A DNA stretch of 64,000 nt from Mesostigma viride (taxonomy: Eukaryota; Streptophyta; Mesostigmatophyceae; Mesostigmatales; Mesostigmataceae): positions 1,232,176 to 1,296,175 of the forward strand of contig RPFO01000084.1 in the NCBI GenBank assembly GCA_009746045.1, in the 5' to 3' direction. How positions within the stretch are numbered: position 1 is the first letter of the stretch; every line of letters starts with the position of its first letter. The translations under genes were made by a program, and so were the position numbers. Under the pieces are notes generated by a model. The model was given only the letters and a program-made list of their open reading frames with translations, had not been told where the DNA came from and did no database searches. Shown piece by piece: positions 34,231-44,340 of the stretch.

Positions 34231-35249
34231 CCGTCACCGCCATTGCCACCGGCATCGACGGTCACCTGCTCCCCAGCACGTGTGGGAATCCGCCGGGGCA
34301 ACTTCAGCTCAGGTATGGCTGCCAGGCTTGGCCGGCCCCCAAATAAAATAAATTTGCGCGGACGTTCAGATTTCCAAATCTCGGGTAAATTTCGGCGGAA
34401 CTTTCTGAACGGGGGTAGTTGGCGGGCAGCGTTCCTCCAGACGAATGAAATGCGTTCCATACTAGCGCAAAATTTTGAAAGGTAGCTTGCGTGCAGCCCT
34501 ACTAAAATTTGCGCGAAGTGTGGGACTGAAAATTCGTAACGGAAACTTTTTGGTAGTTGCCGTCACTTCCTTTTGTGCAAACGTGTGGGAGTGAAAATTC
34601 GTAACGGAAACTTTTTGGTAGTTGCCGTCACTTCATTTTGCGCGAGTGTTGGGCTGAAAATTCGTAACGGAAACTTTTTGGTAGTTGGCGTCACTTCCTT
34701 TGGTTCGACTGAAAATTCGCTGAAATTCGCTGAATTCGTACCGTAGCCTAATTTTTAGTACCTCGAAGTGACGGGGCACCTAAAAATTTGCCCACAAGTA
34801 CACTTGGCAGCGCGCTCACTGGGAAAAATTGTACAGCCGCTCCGGCGGGCCACTTGAACGAATTGTAATGATTTGTTCGCTTTGCACCTGGGCCGGAGCC
34901 CGCGCTGCGAACCCTTCTCTCCTATCAATGACGACGCTCACGGCCCCGCGGCTGCCGGGGGGGCTCTAGCAGTGGGATCTGCCTAACTCCCCTTCCCGCC
35001 CCCTTAATTAATTGCCTTCGCAGCCCTCGGGCTGTCGGATCGAGAGAGAGCAACGAGTCGGCAGTGAGCCATGTTCGCCCCACCAGTGAGCGCGCGGCCG
35101 CCTCCGAAACCTCCTCAGACTGCACGCATTTCTTATTCGTGCAGACGCAGACTCATTCTACCTGGCCACACGAGCCAACCGTCGGCGTCGCCTCGACGCG
35201 TTGGCAGGAAGAATCGCCAACGGTGATTGAAAGCATAAGTCCTCAACCC
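34231..35249. other. LINE-B inter-ORF region with a repeated block
   Basis: No gene. A block of about 85 bases containing AAAATTCGTAACGGAAACTTTTTGGTAGTTG repeats three times (near 34527, 34595 and 34658). This part is absent between the ORFs of LINE-A and may be an insertion. Confidence 0.5.
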
Positions 35250-35339
35250 GCCCCCCCTACCCCACCACCTCCACCCCCACCCCCATCACCACCCTGATCC
35301 ATCTCCGCCCCCACCCCCGCCTGCACCCTGCTTTTCGGT

Positions 35340-36210
35340 CAGCGCGCGCCCTTAGTCATCGCCACCTTCAACGCCCGCACGCTCCAGCCCGACGCTGACC
35401 GCTGTCACTGCCTGCGCGGCGAAGACTGTCAGTGCCATCGAGTCTCCAATCTTATTGGTTTCTGCATCGACAATAATATCGCCAGATGTCCTGGGAATCC
35501 AAGAACACAGGCGCACTACTAGGCATCGGCCCGCGGACCGAAGTGCCCTTGCTGCTGACGACATCGACGGCTAGCGGTTCTATTATTACGGAGGCGGCGA
35601 CGGCACCGGGAACGGGGGCGTCGGTCTCCTCGGCTCCCCGCTCGCCGTACGCCATGCATGGGCGAACCCCAGATGGTAAACGCTCGGCTCCTTAATTGTG
35701 GCCACCTTCCATTCGGTGGAGGGCCACTCGACGTCCTACGCCCTGATGGTGCATGGGCGTCGGTTACGCACCCCACTCCGGCCACCCAGAACAAGATCGC
35801 AAGGATTTCTTTGCTGCGCTGGAGAACCTGGCGAACGGCACCCCTGGTCGCAACTACCTCGCTCAGACTGCTACTGGACGCCAACGCAACGCTACCACCG
35901 GGTACCGGCGGATGTCAGCACGCCCCCAACGGTACGGTCTCCAATGCCAACACTGAACTTTTTGCTGATTTGCTTACGACATGCGATTTGGTCACTGCCA
36001 ACACCCGCTTTCCACATAGTCCATGCAGATGGTTTGGTCACACACACCTCGCCAACTGGCACTGAACGCTGCATGCATCGACTACGTTGTAATGCGCAAG
36101 CGTCATCAAGGATCTGTACTAGCTGCTCGCTCGCACGTCACTGATCCCCCTGGGGCGCTCCGATCATCACATCGTCACCGCCCGCATCCGCCTGCGATTC
36201 CCCTAGCTCG
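35340..36210 (+). pseudogene. LINE-B endonuclease remnant
   Basis: FGQRAPLVIATFNARTLQP (35334-35390) matches the start of the LINE-A endonuclease, and LLLDANATLPPGTGGCQHAPN (35860-35940) matches its DANATLP box. Several frame changes separate the pieces. The C-terminal SDHH(I/R)VTARIRLRFP part is near 36160-36200. Confidence 0.75.
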
Positions 36211-36279
36211 CCCTTTCATAAGCACGTGGCACCACCTGATTTGCGCACACTGCAGTTGCTTGAGAAATCTGACGACACT

Positions 36280-38735
36280 CTGGAGGAGTGAGGACTTCCC
36301 TGAAAAACGCGCCCACAATTAAGGGCGCGGCAGAGGCGTTCGTCGACGCGCTGGACATCCCGGCCAGCCACGCGCCCAGCTGCATGTTCACTGCCGGCCC
36401 GGCATCGGCCCTTCAGCACCTCGCTGGCAAGCTGCGCGCGACCGGGGCCCTGCTGCCCCGGCCGCGCCACCCGCCCCGCTTCACCAGCCTGCACCGCGGC
36501 TTCCCGCCGTCATCCAGGCCCGGCAAGCCCTGCGCGACAACCGCCGCCGGCGACCCCGCCCGTTGTCGGCGACCCCGCCCGCTACGCCCGCCTCAAAGCC
36601 GATTACCACTCGGCCATCCGGCAGGCGACCAACCAAGGAGCAGGAGGACCTCCATGTCCGCGAGTACTTCGCCCACCTCAAGGACCAGCACGGCAAGTAC
36701 GCCTAGACCCGCCTGCGTCAAGCCCAACGGCCCGCCGGCGCCGCGTAGCCGGCGCCACGGACGCTCTCTGGCTCACCGCAGCAGCAGCTCGACCATGCAG
36801 TGGTATTCCTCCCAGTCCCGGCTGCTCGGCGCCCCCCCGCCGCCTCCGCCGCTTGGCCCTGGCTCTGGCGGCCGCGCGCCTGCATGGCAGTAGCGCCTGC
36901 GGATCGACGTCCCTGCGCCGCCCACGCCGCCCGCCGCTGAGCAGGACTACACCTACCCAGCCCTGACGGAACCCCTGGCCGACCCCAACGAGCTACCGGC
37001 GTTCACCGAGCTCGAGCTGAGCACCGGCCGCCGCCAAGCAACTCCGCTTCTACGCCGCCGTTGGATCTGACCAGCTCCCCGCCCCGGTGATTAAGCTGAC
37101 GGCGCTCACGGGGTTCCTGCTTGATGTCTGCAACCGGATCCTGCTTGCCGACGCGCCGCCGATTCCTGAGTGGCAGCACAGCTACCGTATTATGCTGTAC
37201 AAAAACAAAGGTTCCCCTGACGACCCCGCAAATGAACTACCAAGGAGTCTGCATCCAGAGCGCCGCACTCAAGTTGTTCATGCGCATGATCCTCAACCGC
37301 CTTTGTTCTGCTCTCGACCGTCACCTAGGGGAAAGTCAAATGGGCTTTCGTCCTGGGCGCAACACCGTCATGGTCATCTTCGTCGCGCGTCGCCTCTTCG
37401 AGGAAATCGCTCTCCTGCAATTACCTGGTGAGTTTCCCGCCATCCTGACTTTTGTCGACTTCATCAAGGCTTTTGATTCTGTCCTCTGGGGCGCTCTATG
37501 AGCTGTACTTGCTCGCGCTCGCGTCCCCACTCCCCTGATTACCGTCATCCGCACACTGTATATGAGGGGTCGACCACTTCGGTGCGCACTCAACACAGCT
37601 TTACCCCGCCATGCCCACTGCAGACCGGCGTCTGGCAGGGTTGCGTCCTGTCGCCGTACCTGTTTATTATTGTAGTGGATTATGTTATGCGCCAGGCACG
37701 TGCTCACTTTGCTAGCATTGCAGGCCGTGCCCCCGGCCTAGCGATCACGAACGAGATTGGAGCAGGGGGGCCGACTAACAAGCAGAATTTACTAGCTGAC
37801 CTCATTTATGCCGACGACATCACGCTCATCGAGAAGCCGGAGTCTGCCCAACTTTGGCTGCAGGACTGCCTGGCGCTCGAGGCTCGGGCCGGGTTGGTCT
37901 AGAAATCAGCCCCAAAACGGAGGCGGCCTGGCCCTTGGCATGGCAGGGCCCCCACCCACACTCCACCTCTTAGACGACACCGAGGTCAACTACCCTACTT
38001 CAGGCCGCTTCAAGCTGCCCGGCAGTTGGCTTCCCGACTGCGAGGACGACCTGACGACACGGATCGGCATGGCGTGGGCGCAACTTTGCCATGACCACCG
38101 CCGCTGGTGGAGCAACCCCGCCCCGCTACCCCGGATCGTCAAGCGTGACCTCTTCAAGGTCGTCATTCTGACGATCCTGACCTATACGGCGCCGAGACCT
38201 GGACACCGACGCAGGAGCTGGAGCAACGACTCGACGGCAACGTCACCAAGATGCTGCGCAAGGCCCTTATTAAACATCCCCTTTGGTTTGCACATTAGTA
38301 ATGACTCAGGATTTGTACGCTGATTTGCCCTATGTTTCCCACATTATTAGGCACAGGCGCATGGGCCTAGCCGGGCACCTGGCCCGCACAGATCAGGTAG
38401 ACACATCAGATAGACTAGCTGGCACCAAGCCCGCCCAGCCTGGGCGGTATGTCCTCACCTGGCGTGCCCCAGGCCGCGCGCGGCAGGGCCGCCACCCATG
38501 GACTTTCGTGATAGACTCGGCATGGACATGTGCTACACTATAGACGTGACGGGCTCACACCCGGGCAGCCTCCTGGTTTGTCTGTAATATATGGAGGCAG
38601 ATGGTACGCAAGGCTAGATGGCAAGTAGTAGTGATGAAGGAGACCACCCCCGAGTCTGTGGAGGCTCCGCGTGTGACCGCGTATGGCATTCATAGCGATT
38701 CAGGCCGCGGTGCCCGTAAACCCTGTAACTAGGAC
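36280..38735 (+). pseudogene. LINE-B reverse transcriptase remnant
   Basis: RT boxes in order: QGVCIQSAALKLFMRMILNRL (37230-37310), MGFRPGRNTVMVIFVARRL, TFVDFIKAFDSVLW (37450-37490), GVWQGCVLSPYLFIIVVDYVMRQAR (37630-37700) and the catalytic LIYADDITLIEKPE (37800-37840). The C-terminal IIRHRRMGLAGHLARTDQVDTS is at 38340-38410. Stops and frame shifts break it at several places. Confidence 0.85.
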
Positions 38736-40346
38736 CTAGAAAGCTTACATCATCCATTCCATCCCATTGAAATTAAATTAAATTATAACAGGCCTCCGTT
38801 GGGAGATCATGTAGCACATATTCCTTGATGGGTGGTGGAGTGGAGAGAGCCGCATAATCGGACTATCCTGACGCTAATCTCTCTAGTCTAGAAAAATCCT
38901 AACACCCCTATACTCATCAAAACGCCTCCTCCTCTTGGGGGGAGGTGGCTTGCCCACAGGGTCGGGCGTGTGAGCCTTGACAATCTTCTGCCACCGCGTC
39001 TTGTTCTGCATGGCAGTCCAAAGAAGGGAGAGAGAGTGGATGCGGTATTCAAACTGGGCTGGGACCAGTAGGTCATCCAGCAACATCTGGACGTAGTTCG
39101 TGACATGTTTCCCTACCCTTTTGGGAATGCCCTTGGGGCCAGGCCAGGTCAGAATATGCCGCCCTGGCTGGCCAAGCCGCTGGGGGCCTGCCAGACCAAG
39201 GGCGGTGTCGACCTGGCTGGTGCGAGCAAGGTGTCCTACAAATGCTATCCTACGCTGTCTAATCTCGTCCGAAATACGAGGCATGCCCTGATACAAAGAC
39301 TCTAATGACGGGCGCTTGGAAAACCCTACGTTCAGGACCTGTCGGAGCATCCTGTAAACTGTGCCGTCTAGCTTAGCTGCCAGTGTGTGTGTGAGTGTCC
39401 ACGCCTCGGCGCCATACGTGAGCACCGTGAGGACGAGGACCTTGAAGAGCATGCGCTTGCGGTGCTCGCCCAGGCCCTTGGAGCGCCAGTAGGTGTTGAG
39501 CGAACGGAGCCGAGCCCAGGCCAGGCCGATGCGGGTGTCCACATCGTCGGCGGTGTCAGGGAGCCAGCTCCCCAACAGTTTGAAGCGATCGCGGAACGGG
39601 ACCGCCGTCCCGTCGAGCAGGCGCGGCAGCGGTGGGCTACTGGAGGCCCCAATCACCATCGCCTCAGTTTTGACACTAATCTCCAACCCCACCGCCCTCG
39701 CCTCCAGGCCCAGACAGTCCAGCCAGGTCTGAATGTGCTCGGGGCGCGCGATGAGGGTGGTGTCATCCGCATAAATCAGGTCGGACAGGCGGTAGCCAGG
39801 CTTAACCCCGCCGTGCTCTTTCTCGTTAAGGATGTCCAAGCCTGGCTCGAGCAGTAAAGCGCGCACGTGCTCGGCGCATGACGTGATCCACGACAATAAT
39901 GAACAGGTATGGGGACAGGACACGACCTTGCCACACCCCGTGGTGAAGGGGGAATGGTGGGGTGGTGCCTTCCGCAGTCCGCACTACTGCCTGTGAGCCC
40001 TCATACAGCCGGCGAATGGCAGCAATAAACGCTGGTGGCACCCGATCCAGAGCTAGGATGGCCCAAAGAGCCTCCCAGAGGACCGTGTCAAAGGCCTTGA
40101 TATAGTCAACAAAAATGAAGACCAGCGGCAAACTGTTAGGGGGATCGAAGGCGACGCACCTCCTCCATCAACCGGCGCACGACAAACACAGCCATGACAG
40201 TGTTACGACCACGATGGAAACCCATCTGAGACTCACCCAGGTGTGGGTCCAGCGCGGCGCGGAGCCTGTGCAGCATCGTGCGCATGAAGACCTTCAGCGC
40301 GGCGCTCTGGAGGCAGACACCCCGATAGTTACCGGGGTCAGCAGCA
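38736..40346 (-). mobile_element. 5'-truncated LINE (LINE-E), RT fairly well preserved
   Basis: Minus-strand LINE whose RT runs from about 40346 to 38883. Pieces: NYRGVCLQSAALKVFMRTMLHRL and GFHRGRNTVMAVFVVRRL (40340-40150), FVDYIKAFDTVLWEALWAIL and GVWQGRVLSPYLFIIVVDHVM (40120-39880), then an intact frame with LIYADDTTLIARPEHIQTWLD to the end KRRRRFDEYRGVRIFLD (39923-38883). A few frameshifts lie before 39900. The 3' tail at 38755-38830 contains the CTCCCAACGGAG hairpin and an ATTTA-rich end. Truncation is near 40346, at the NYRGVC box. Confidence 0.85.
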
Positions 40347-40412
40347 GAGCATTCCATCCCATGTTCCCCTCCCACTGAGGACTTATGCTCACGTGACGCA
40401 GTCACGTGTCTA

Positions 40413-40470
40413 TATTAATTAATTAATTAATTAATTAATTAATTAATTAATTAATTAATTAATTAACTAA
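40413..40470. repeat. (TTAA)n microsatellite
   Basis: About 13 TTAA units, the usual terminal repeat of this LINE/SINE tail family. Confidence 0.95.
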
Positions 40471-40552
40471 CTAATGGTAAGGTACAGGCGATGTTGGAGT
40501 ATGGGTCAGGTGGGTATCTTAATGATCCACCAGTTAAGGACCAGAGGGACTC

Positions 40553-40870
40553 CCCATGGATGATGCCTTATGAATTTAGCCAGGCTCTGCCTATAATGGG
40601 ATTCCCCATCTATGATGCGTTATGAATTTAGCCAAGCTCTGCCAGATCTACTCTCTGCTGAGAAGCCATGCCCTAGCCATGGTTAATTATGTAGCCATGA
40701 TGATCTTCCACCCCATGCCAGGCCTTCTTAGGTATGATACATCATGGTGGTGCCGGTGCACTTTGTGCATCCCGAGCAGGTGTATTATACACCCTACCCT
40801 TGGAGGAAGTAGCGCAGAATGCATTAAAAGCCATATGCCCCTTCTCAGGGGTATTAATTTATTAATTAAT
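40553..40870 (+). mobile_element. SINE copy S2
   Basis: Starts CCCATGGATGATGCC as in S1 and S3, keeps GAGAAGCCATGCCCTAGCC and the end AAAGCCATATGCCCCTTCTCAGGG, then passes to an AATT-rich tail. An internal partial duplication of the head (CCCATGGATGATGCCTTATG then CCCCATCTATGATGCGTTATG) is present. Confidence 0.75.
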
Positions 40871-40879
40871 GAGGAACAT

Positions 40880-40957
40880 CACTCCGTTGGGAGTCAATGT
40901 AGCACATATCCCTGAGAAGTCTCAGGGATATTTGCCACATGTACTCCCAACGGAGAT
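40880..40957. repeat. Inverted pair of SINE/LINE 3' tails
   Basis: ACTCCGTTGGGAG...CATATCCCTGAGA is followed at once by its inverse TCTCAGGGATAT...CTCCCAACGGAGAT: two tails joined tip to tip, forming a palindrome of about 38-base arms. Confidence 0.85.
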
Positions 40958-41850
40958 ATGTTTCAATTTAATCTGGTTGTCTCCTTGATATGTTTCATTT
41001 TGATTTAATTTTTAATGGACCAGAGATGTACAATGGGTAAGGAGTATCAGCCAATCCCTAATCAGGGTATCCGAGCAATGGTGCGAACCCGCACCCTGTT
41101 CCATGTAACTTGAGATGCGGAATCCGCTTCCCTGAACGGGAATTCCATCTTGGAGTACCGTCGCACGTGTGCAGTACTACCAATGCATCGCCATTCCAAT
41201 CACAGATATCGCTGGAGGTATACCTAGACCTACCTCTTATATAATTTCACCAAGCTGGTTGTCTCCTTGATAATTTCACCAAGCCTCTTTCCAAATCCGA
41301 CGTCAGTTCAATTCCGAGCCATTTTTCACCGACTCATGAGCAGTAGGTCTCTGAGGAAATCCTGCCGTGTTCTTTTGGTTTGCGTTCACGGCGAGTTATC
41401 AAGTAACATTTTTGGACTGGAAAATCAAGTGGGCACGCACTGGCGTGGTCGTTCCAACGTTGCCGCCATCCGTTAGGGACATGCGAGTCAGGCAGTCCAA
41501 GCTGGCATGTCAGACGCCCCTTCGCCTTTTCTTTTCATGGCACCTTCGCAGTTGCCTATGACTTGTCGAGGAAATATACTTCATCGCCGCACAGTGACCT
41601 TCTTCCCCAAACCCATAAGGTGACCCGCCGCTCTCACATTGAGCGGAGCTAATCAATGCACCATTGTAGACCATATTTATGTACGCAGCCTCCTACCCAA
41701 CATGCCCCCTTGAAATGACTGCATTTAACACTTGATGGATGGCCATCGGCAACTCACAATTTCAATAAATTTGAACATCAATGAAACTGTCCCAGCATAA
41801 AATGGAACACGGTTGTCTCATTGATCGATCCAAGAAATTCCTGACCCCCC
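40958..41850. other. Intergenic spacer
   Basis: About 890 bases downstream of the GFA gene with no supported gene or element. Confidence 0.5.
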
Positions 41851-43331
41851 TCAACTTGAGTCTTCTACTTTAGTGCCAGAAAACGGCGCAATTTTCCCAT
41901 AGCACCCATGAGCCTTGTGCCACTGCTCGATCGACAGCTCAGGATACCCCGGGAAACGCTGGCTGGCAGGGACCCCCTCGGGGATGGTGACGTGCGGGAG
42001 CTTGAACTCGGTCATAATGTGCACCTGTAGCTCGGGTGGTACCACAGGCAGTGGCGTGTCGATGCAGGTCGCGAACGGCCATATCCAGGTCGGCCAGCGC
42101 TCGTCGGAGGCCCACAGATAACACGCGCAGTTGCGGCAGAAGTGGCGCTTGTGGGTGGACTTGGTTTGCTCCTTGCCACCGTCCTCAGACGGGAGAAGCG
42201 CCTGGTAGATGCCAATCTGGTCCTCGCCCTCGATTGTGAGCGACATTGCCTCCGCCATGCTACACGCCAGGACCACAAGACAAAGGGATGGATGCTGATC
42301 AGAAGCCAGAAGGCAAGATGCGGTCGAGGGGCTGTGCTCGTGAAATGTGGTAGCATCGTAGATGGCAACCGCTCGTTAGGTGGACGGATTCCAATTCATG
42401 GTTGATGCAGTTCATGGGTTGATGCACATGGGTTGATGCACGTGGCCTACTGCAGACGGATATGAAGATATAAACTAATACCTAACAAGGTATCCATAAG
42501 CGGCCATGCCACAGAAGATGGTGTGTGGCTCCTCTAACTGTCTGACTTAAGCAAAGAAAGTATCCAGCCAATCAGCTGGGTCTTTGGCAGCGTCGGTGAG
42601 TAACTAGCGGGTAAAATGGATAGGAGTTCAAAGGGGGAAAAAAAGTCTTTTTACCATATATAAACACGCCAGCTAACAGCCAGGGCCAAGGAAAAGCAAT
42701 TCACGGTGCTGTTGCCAGTTGTCGTTAGTGAGTGCGGTATATGTGCCGGCGCGGAATCACGCTTGGTAAACAATGGAATCCAGAGAAAAGAAGATTCCTT
42801 TGAACCTTGCGTCCCTTTAACAACGCTAGTACAAGAATATTTGACCGAAAAACCAGCCGTCCATAATTAAGTTACGAAATTATAACAAAAATAAGTATGG
42901 TGGCAATCTTCCCGTGACTGTTTTATGAACTACTAAATGACGAGAGTTTCGGATTAGAGAGTTAGCAGTAAACTACTAGGTTATAGGTTACTTCATTTTA
43001 GGAAATGATATAATTATCCTAAGAAAATGGATTTAAGTTCTTGCCAGTATTAGCTTCTCAGTCCTAACCCTCCCAAACTGATTGATATAGTATTTCCGCC
43101 AAATACTCAATATCTGTAATTCCGCCAACTTAGTAGCTAGAACATGCCGGGACCGAAAGCCTTCAAGGATCATCATGGTACAAAAACTTACATGTTCGTA
43201 GTAAAACTCCCTGCTGTCTTCGTATCCGTCAGGCAGTGGCAAACCATGTACGGGTACGGCGTAAAGCTCTGCACTTCAAACTTGACGGCCTGGCAATGAC
43301 AGGAACCTTTCAAAAGAACTGGCATCATCAT
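41851..43331 (-). CDS. GFA-domain (glutathione-dependent formaldehyde-activating-like) protein, two exons
   Basis: Exon 1 is 43331-43192 and exon 2 is 42259-41851. The 932-base intron has GTAAGT and TGTAG ends. The exons sum to 549 bases, 182 residues plus stop, the usual length. The start is the first of three ATGs in a row (43331, 43328, 43325). The domain shows the Cys motifs of the Mss4-like GFA fold: GSC11HC13QAVKFEV, C31HC33 and FC88RNC91AC93YLW, then the family stretch WPFATCIDTPLPVVPP and FPGYPELSIEQWHKAHG. The usual CxxC after C33 is LTD, so one zinc-ligand Cys seems missing. The true substrate of most such proteins is unknown; formaldehyde activation should not be assumed. It is divergent from CCT3. 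Confidence 0.85.
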
Positions 43332-44340
43332 GATGGTGGCAGTTTCCGAATGCTGCGTCCTATAGCTAGCTACCGTTGATCCGTGTTTACTCTGGCAATG
43401 GAATACCGCTCATCAAGGCTACGAAGTTCGAGGTTATGATCATCAGCGGGTTGCAAAAGTTCGATTTGAGCGGACGCATCCTGTAAAACATTGCCGACTG
43501 TCAAGATAAAGCCTTTGTTTACGACAGCGTAGGTATATCATAAATGGCACTTGCAGCTTGGGACTAACATGGTCATGAACTCAGTATGGCGATACTAGCC
43601 AGGCTTCTGTTAGGAACCGATTTGTTATTAGGCGTTTACGGTGAAGCAATTATGTCTGTAGAACATTCTGTAGATATACCCAAACTGTGCTGGACATGGA
43701 TTGCGCGATTTCATGCGTCTTGTGATCGAGGTGCGCGTGCGATGACCACGGGCCACGTGCAATATGTGGGGGAAAAAAAAAACAGGTATAAGGGACATAC
43801 TTTTGTACATGATAATTATTGCCACGATACAAAGTTACAAACGCGGTCAGTTCGAGTCGCCACGAACCACCGCCCATTGCTGCTGTCTGTCACAGGCTGG
43901 CCCGGCGCGGCGCAGGTTATACCTGCAGCTGTGCGGTAGTACAGCATTCTAGGTACGCCATGTACGGAAAAGGTTCCCAGAAGCTTCCCAGGTAAGAAAA
44001 GGTCTCTGCCCGGTCCCAGGTACGAGTTTATAGTAGCGCTGCCAGCTTTTTTGTTTTCTGCAAAGGTGCCCATTTGCCCAATGTGCGGGAAAAAAAGGCG
44101 AATGCGCGGGGGCGAAGACAACAAAGAAAACCTGCGTGAGCATCAGAGGGCCGCAGCCTATTTAGGCACCCATCGCTCGTTTTGGTTATTAGAGCCGCAC
44201 CTGCGCGCAGCGCTTCGGTATTTTTAGCTATCGATTACGGTAAACACTGATTAAACTTGCTGTCTCGTGATCACATCTTGTAAGTGGCCAGGTGCTTGGT
44301 GGAGCCAATTTCACTCATCGTCTCGCCTTAACCCGGGAAA
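43332..44340. promoter_or_regulatory. Shared divergent intergenic region between GFA gene and CCT3
   Basis: 1009 bases between the start codons of the minus-strand GFA gene and the plus-strand CCT3. It must hold both promoters and 5' UTRs. No clear TATA box, and no other gene is supported. Confidence 0.55.

Larger units (their letters stand above)
32640..38735 (+). mobile_element. Degraded near full-length LINE (LINE-B)
   Basis: Plus-strand LINE related to LINE-A, from a 5' UTR near 32640 to the RT C-terminus ending near 38731. Order: 5' UTR hairpin (32757-32771), ORF1 (about 32960-34230), A/T-richer inter-ORF part, C-rich tract (35250-35330), endonuclease (35340-36210), RT (about 36280-38550). 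Many frameshifts and stops interrupt both ORFs. It faces LINE-A head to head and LINE-E tail to tail. Confidence 0.8.

Noticed and set aside
43840-43870. GTTCGAGTC sequence like a tRNA T-loop
   Set aside because: No acceptor or anticodon stem can be drawn around it.
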